Origin: JARRRL01 sp037380725
Lineage (GTDB): Bacteria > Pseudomonadota > Gammaproteobacteria > Pseudomonadales > JANQJO01
Assembly (NCBI GenBank): GCA_037380725.1
Contig: JARRRL010000020.1
Span: 1-16,616 of the forward strand
Length of the DNA: 16,616 nucleotides
Reading direction: 5' to 3'
Both the position numbers and the translations under genes were made by a program. The notes beneath the pieces are model-generated. The model did not search any database, was not told where the DNA came from, and saw only the letters and a list, made by a program, of their open reading frames with translations. Shown here piece after piece: positions 14,092 through 16,616 of the stretch; position 1 is the first letter of the stretch, and each line of letters starts with the position of its first letter.

Positions 14092-15207
14092 TCACGATTT
14101 AACAACACGCACATTTTTATTAGGCTGGCCGTGCTTAATAAAAGGTGGTTTCACAACCAGCACGGGTTCACATCGATTTCTGATCCGAACCAACACCGGT
14201 TCCGCACCCCATTTACGCACACGTGCCAGACCAATACTGCATGACAAAGAGGGCGCATAAGACCCACTGGTGATTTGCCCAATCACCGCCTCATTTTGTA
14301 CGACATCATAACCGCCCCGCAAGATACCTTTACCTTCATACCACAAACCAATCATTTCTTGAGGCGTCCCTGCTTCGCGCTGCTTTTCCAGTGCAGCCCG
14401 CCCCACAAAATGACGGTCATCCTTTAAGGAAACCGTCCAACCCAAACCCGCTTCCCATGGCGTGGTCGATTCATCCATATCCTGCCCATACAACCGTAAG
14501 CCCGCCTCCAAACGCAGTGTATCGCGGGCACCCAAACCGCAGGGGGCAACACCGGCTTCGATTAAACGATCCCACAAGGCCACAATTTCTGCACCGGGTA
14601 AAATAATCTCCAAACCATCTTCACCCGTATACCCCGTGCGGGCCATCTGCCAATTGGCCCGGGCCACACTCGTAAACGGCAATAACTCACCGATCAGCGC
14701 AGCCGCTTCATCACCCAAAACACGCCCCACGACTCGACACGCTTGCACACCCTGCACGGCCAGCATCGCCAAATCGCCCCGCTCAACAATCTCCAACCCC
14801 GTCACCGTCTCCGCGTGACGCCGTAACCAGTCAAGCACTTTAACACGCGTACTGCAATTGACCACCAAACGGTAACGATCGGGCAAATAATACACGATCA
14901 AATCATCCAAGATACCGCCCGATTCATTCAACATTAACGTGTATTGCGCCTGACCAATCACGCGTAACTGGCGGACATCGTTGGCCAGCAGCCGCGTTAA
15001 AAACGCTTTGCGGTCCCCACCCTGTATATCAACAATGGTCATGTGAGACACATCAAACATCCCGCACACTTGACGCACGTGGTGGTGCTCCTGAAGTTGA
15101 GAACCATAGTGCACGGGCATCCACCAACCTGAAAACGCTGTCATTTTTGCGCCATGCTCCAGATGCTTGGCGTACAGTGGGGTTTTACACAGATTTTCCA
15201 AAACCAT
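14092..15207 (-). CDS. gcvT: Glycine cleavage system T protein (aminomethyltransferase)
   Basis: GcvT takes the aminomethyl group from GcvH, releases ammonia and makes 5,10-methylenetetrahydrofolate. The 371 residues begin with CKTPLYAKHLEHGAKMTAF and GWWMPVHYGSQLQEHHHVR, then MFDVSHMTIVDIQGGD, YTGEDGLEIILPG, CGLGARDTLRLEAGLRLYGQ and TTPWEAGLGWTV, and end in a barrel domain with VVKPPFIKHGQ. Length is normal. Its start overlaps the end of the upstream permease by 23 bp, and AAGGAG sits 2 nt before the ATG, suggesting translational coupling rather than a separate promoter; hence no glycine riboswitch fits directly upstream of it. Confidence 0.97.
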   Translation of the reverse strand: MVLENLCKTPLYAKHLEHGAKMTAFSGWWMPVHYGSQLQEHHHVRQVCGMFDVSHMTIVDIQGGDRKAFLTRLLANDVRQLRVIGQAQYTLMLNESGGILDDLIVYYLPDRYRLVVNCSTRVKVLDWLRRHAETVTGLEIVERGDLAMLAVQGVQACRVVGRVLGDEAAALIGELLPFTSVARANWQMARTGYTGEDGLEIILPGAEIVALWDRLIEAGVAPCGLGARDTLRLEAGLRLYGQDMDESTTPWEAGLGWTVSLKDDRHFVGRAALEKQREAGTPQEMIGLWYEGKGILRGGYDVVQNEAVIGQITSGSYAPSLSCSIGLARVRKWGAEPVLVRIRNRCEPVLVVKPPFIKHGQPNKNVRVVKS

Positions 15208-16616
15208 TGCTCCTTGCGACCGTTCGCGTCTGAGCGATGCGCGAACGTCTTATTAACAAATAAACCGGAACCAAACCCAAAACCACCAAGGTCAAACCTG
15301 GCCATGCCGCTCGATACCACTCCCCTTCAGAGGTCAGTGCGTAAATCTTGACCGCGAGCGTATCCCAACCAAACGGTCGCAGCAATAAGGTTGCGGGCAT
15401 TTCTTTAGCCACCTCCACAACAGCCGTTAAAAATCCCGTCATCATTCCCGGTAACACAAGGGGCAGATAGATCCGCCGCCAAATCCCACTCTCAGTTTCA
15501 CCCAAAGTCTTCGCTGCTTCCGCCAAATTCGGTTTAATCATGATCAGACTCGCGGCAACGGGGCGCATCGTCACCGATAAAAAGCGAACCCAATACGCCA
15601 CCAATAGCCCCGCTACCCCGCCCACCAACCACGATTGCCCCTGCGACACCGCACCCTGTAGCCACGTCACCCGCGCCAACCAGCCATCAAGCGTATTCAG
15701 TGATAGCATCACCGCCACGGCTAATACCGTGCCCGGTATGGCATAGCCAATATTGGGTAATTCCGCCAACACGCTGGGGACAGCGCGCCCCAAGCCTCGC
15801 AACACGAACAACAACAACACCGAACCGGACAACAACAACACCCCAGCCGAAAAAGCCAGCACCACAGTGTGCTCCAACAACTTCACCAGTCGCGCCATGT
15901 CACGCGGATCGTAGCCCTGGACCGCCCAAGCTGCCAACTGAAGAATCGGCCCCACGAAAGCCGTCATGACCAAAAGCCATAACAAGCCTCCCATCGCAAT
16001 ACCACGCCATCCCACCACACGACGTAAATCCAAACGGTGCGCCAACTGCCCGCCGTAACGCATTTCGCGCCGACTCAAACGCTCAGTCACAATGAGGAGC
16101 AACATACCCGCCATCAACAAACTGGCCAGTTGTGTGGCAACCACTAAATTAAACAGGCCATACCACGTTTTATAAACCGCCGTCGTCAAGGTATCAAAAT
16201 TAAATACCGATACCGCCCCAAAATCAGCTGCCGTTTCCATCAACACTAACGCTAACCCCGCCATAACAGCTGGTCGCGCCAAAGGCAAAGCCACACGCCA
16301 AAACACCTGTACTGGACGCAAGCCCAGCGAACGTGAAACGGCAAATAACTGTGGACTTTGACGCATAAACGCCAATCGAGATAACAGATAAACATACGGG
16401 TACAGCACGAGCGCTAAAGTCACAATGGCCTTCATCGCCGCCGACGGCTCACACACGAGGGTCCGCCCAAACCACGACACGCAGGTTCGATACCACGCTC
16501 CACCAACCCCAAACCATCCTTCGACCACAAACGCCAGCACGTACGCGGGCACCGCCAAAGGCAGCACCAGTAGCCATTCCAGCCACGCGCGGCCCGGAAA
16601 TTCAAAGCGCACAATG
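15185..16616 (-). CDS. Iron(III)-type ABC transporter permease (FbpB/AfuB-like), 5' end cut
   Basis: This multi-spanning inner-membrane subunit of a ferric-iron-type importer works with a periplasmic binding protein and an ATPase. The window holds about 477 codons; the reading frame is still open at the right edge, and homologues have some 60-70 more N-terminal residues, so the GTG at 16612 is not the true start. Visible are FPGRAWLEWLLVLPLAVPAYVLAFV, LYPYVYLLSRLAF and two ABC permease EAA-like loops: SRSLGLRPVQVFWRVALP and AAKTLGETESGIWRRIYLP. These indicate two fused permease halves with about a dozen membrane helices. The same pairing of this permease with gcvT is known in Pseudomonas. The substrate (iron versus, less likely, thiamine or another anion) rests on similarity and context. 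Confidence 0.88.
   Translation of the reverse strand, partial: IVRFEFPGRAWLEWLLVLPLAVPAYVLAFVVEGWFGVGGAWYRTCVSWFGRTLVCEPSAAMKAIVTLALVLYPYVYLLSRLAFMRQSPQLFAVSRSLGLRPVQVFWRVALPLARPAVMAGLALVLMETAADFGAVSVFNFDTLTTAVYKTWYGLFNLVVATQLASLLMAGMLLLIVTERLSRREMRYGGQLAHRLDLRRVVGWRGIAMGGLLWLLVMTAFVGPILQLAAWAVQGYDPRDMARLVKLLEHTVVLAFSAGVLLLSGSVLLLFVLRGLGRAVPSVLAELPNIGYAIPGTVLAVAVMLSLNTLDGWLARVTWLQGAVSQGQSWLVGGVAGLLVAYWVRFLSVTMRPVAASLIMIKPNLAEAAKTLGETESGIWRRIYLPLVLPGMMTGFLTAVVEVAKEMPATLLLRPFGWDTLAVKIYALTSEGEWYRAAWPGLTLVVLGLVPVYLLIRRSRIAQTRTVARSNGFGKSV

Overview
The window looks like ordinary chromosome of a gammaproteobacterium, not further placed. The evidence is gene order and family: a HAD phosphatase divergent from an rppH-ptsP pair (an arrangement I associate with Pseudomonas), an iron-type ABC permease directly upstream of gcvT-gcvH-gcvP (also Pseudomonas-like), a zinc-type bL31, and a split glycine decarboxylase P protein (gcvPA/gcvPB), which in gammaproteobacteria is typical of groups such as Legionella and Coxiella. 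The + strand is rich in C over G across genes of both orientations, and most housekeeping genes lie on the - strand, so the - strand is probably the replication leading strand.

Layout. Positions 1-950 (-) hold gene debris: the C-terminal half of an abortive-infection/RloA-type AAA ATPase with two in-frame stops, a one-base frameshift in an A tract and a ruined Walker B motif, preceded in the same frame by a short start-less fragment resembling leucine-rich-variant/HEAT repeats. Positions 951-1286 carry no gene, only inverted repeats. rpmE (bL31, 1287-1505, -) has a recognisable promoter and a leader hairpin. Diverging from it is priA (1746-3889, +), which is broken: about 40 codons at the junction of the N-terminal DNA-binding domain and winged helix are missing and the frame is shifted, though the helicase core and zinc cysteines are intact. 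A 423-bp gap with one candidate promoter leads to a SPOR-domain membrane protein (4313-4831, +).

Then come ptsP (4940-7228, -) and rppH (7371-7865, -), the nitrogen-PTS enzyme I and the RNA pyrophosphohydrolase. A 404-bp divergent region with a 17-bp perfect inverted repeat and an 11-bp triple tandem repeat separates rppH from a SerB-like HAD hydrolase (8270-8941, +), an exported one-cysteine MsrB (9018-9725, +) and an unrecognised class I SAM methyltransferase (9784-10518, +). The last overlaps tail-to-tail with gcvPB.

The right third (10481-16616, -) is one operon read right to left: iron(III)-type ABC permease (cut by the window edge), gcvT, gcvH, gcvPA, gcvPB. It encodes the T, H and both P subunits of the glycine cleavage system; the L protein is not here.

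The main oddities are the broken priA, with an A AAA AAC heptamer positioned so that a -1 slip would rejoin its two frames; a 15-bp tandem repeat that contains the gcvPA stop codon; and short (5-16 bp) tandem duplications in several of the intergenic gaps. I see no convincing novel multi-gene system, CRISPR array, tRNA, rRNA or intact mobile element.
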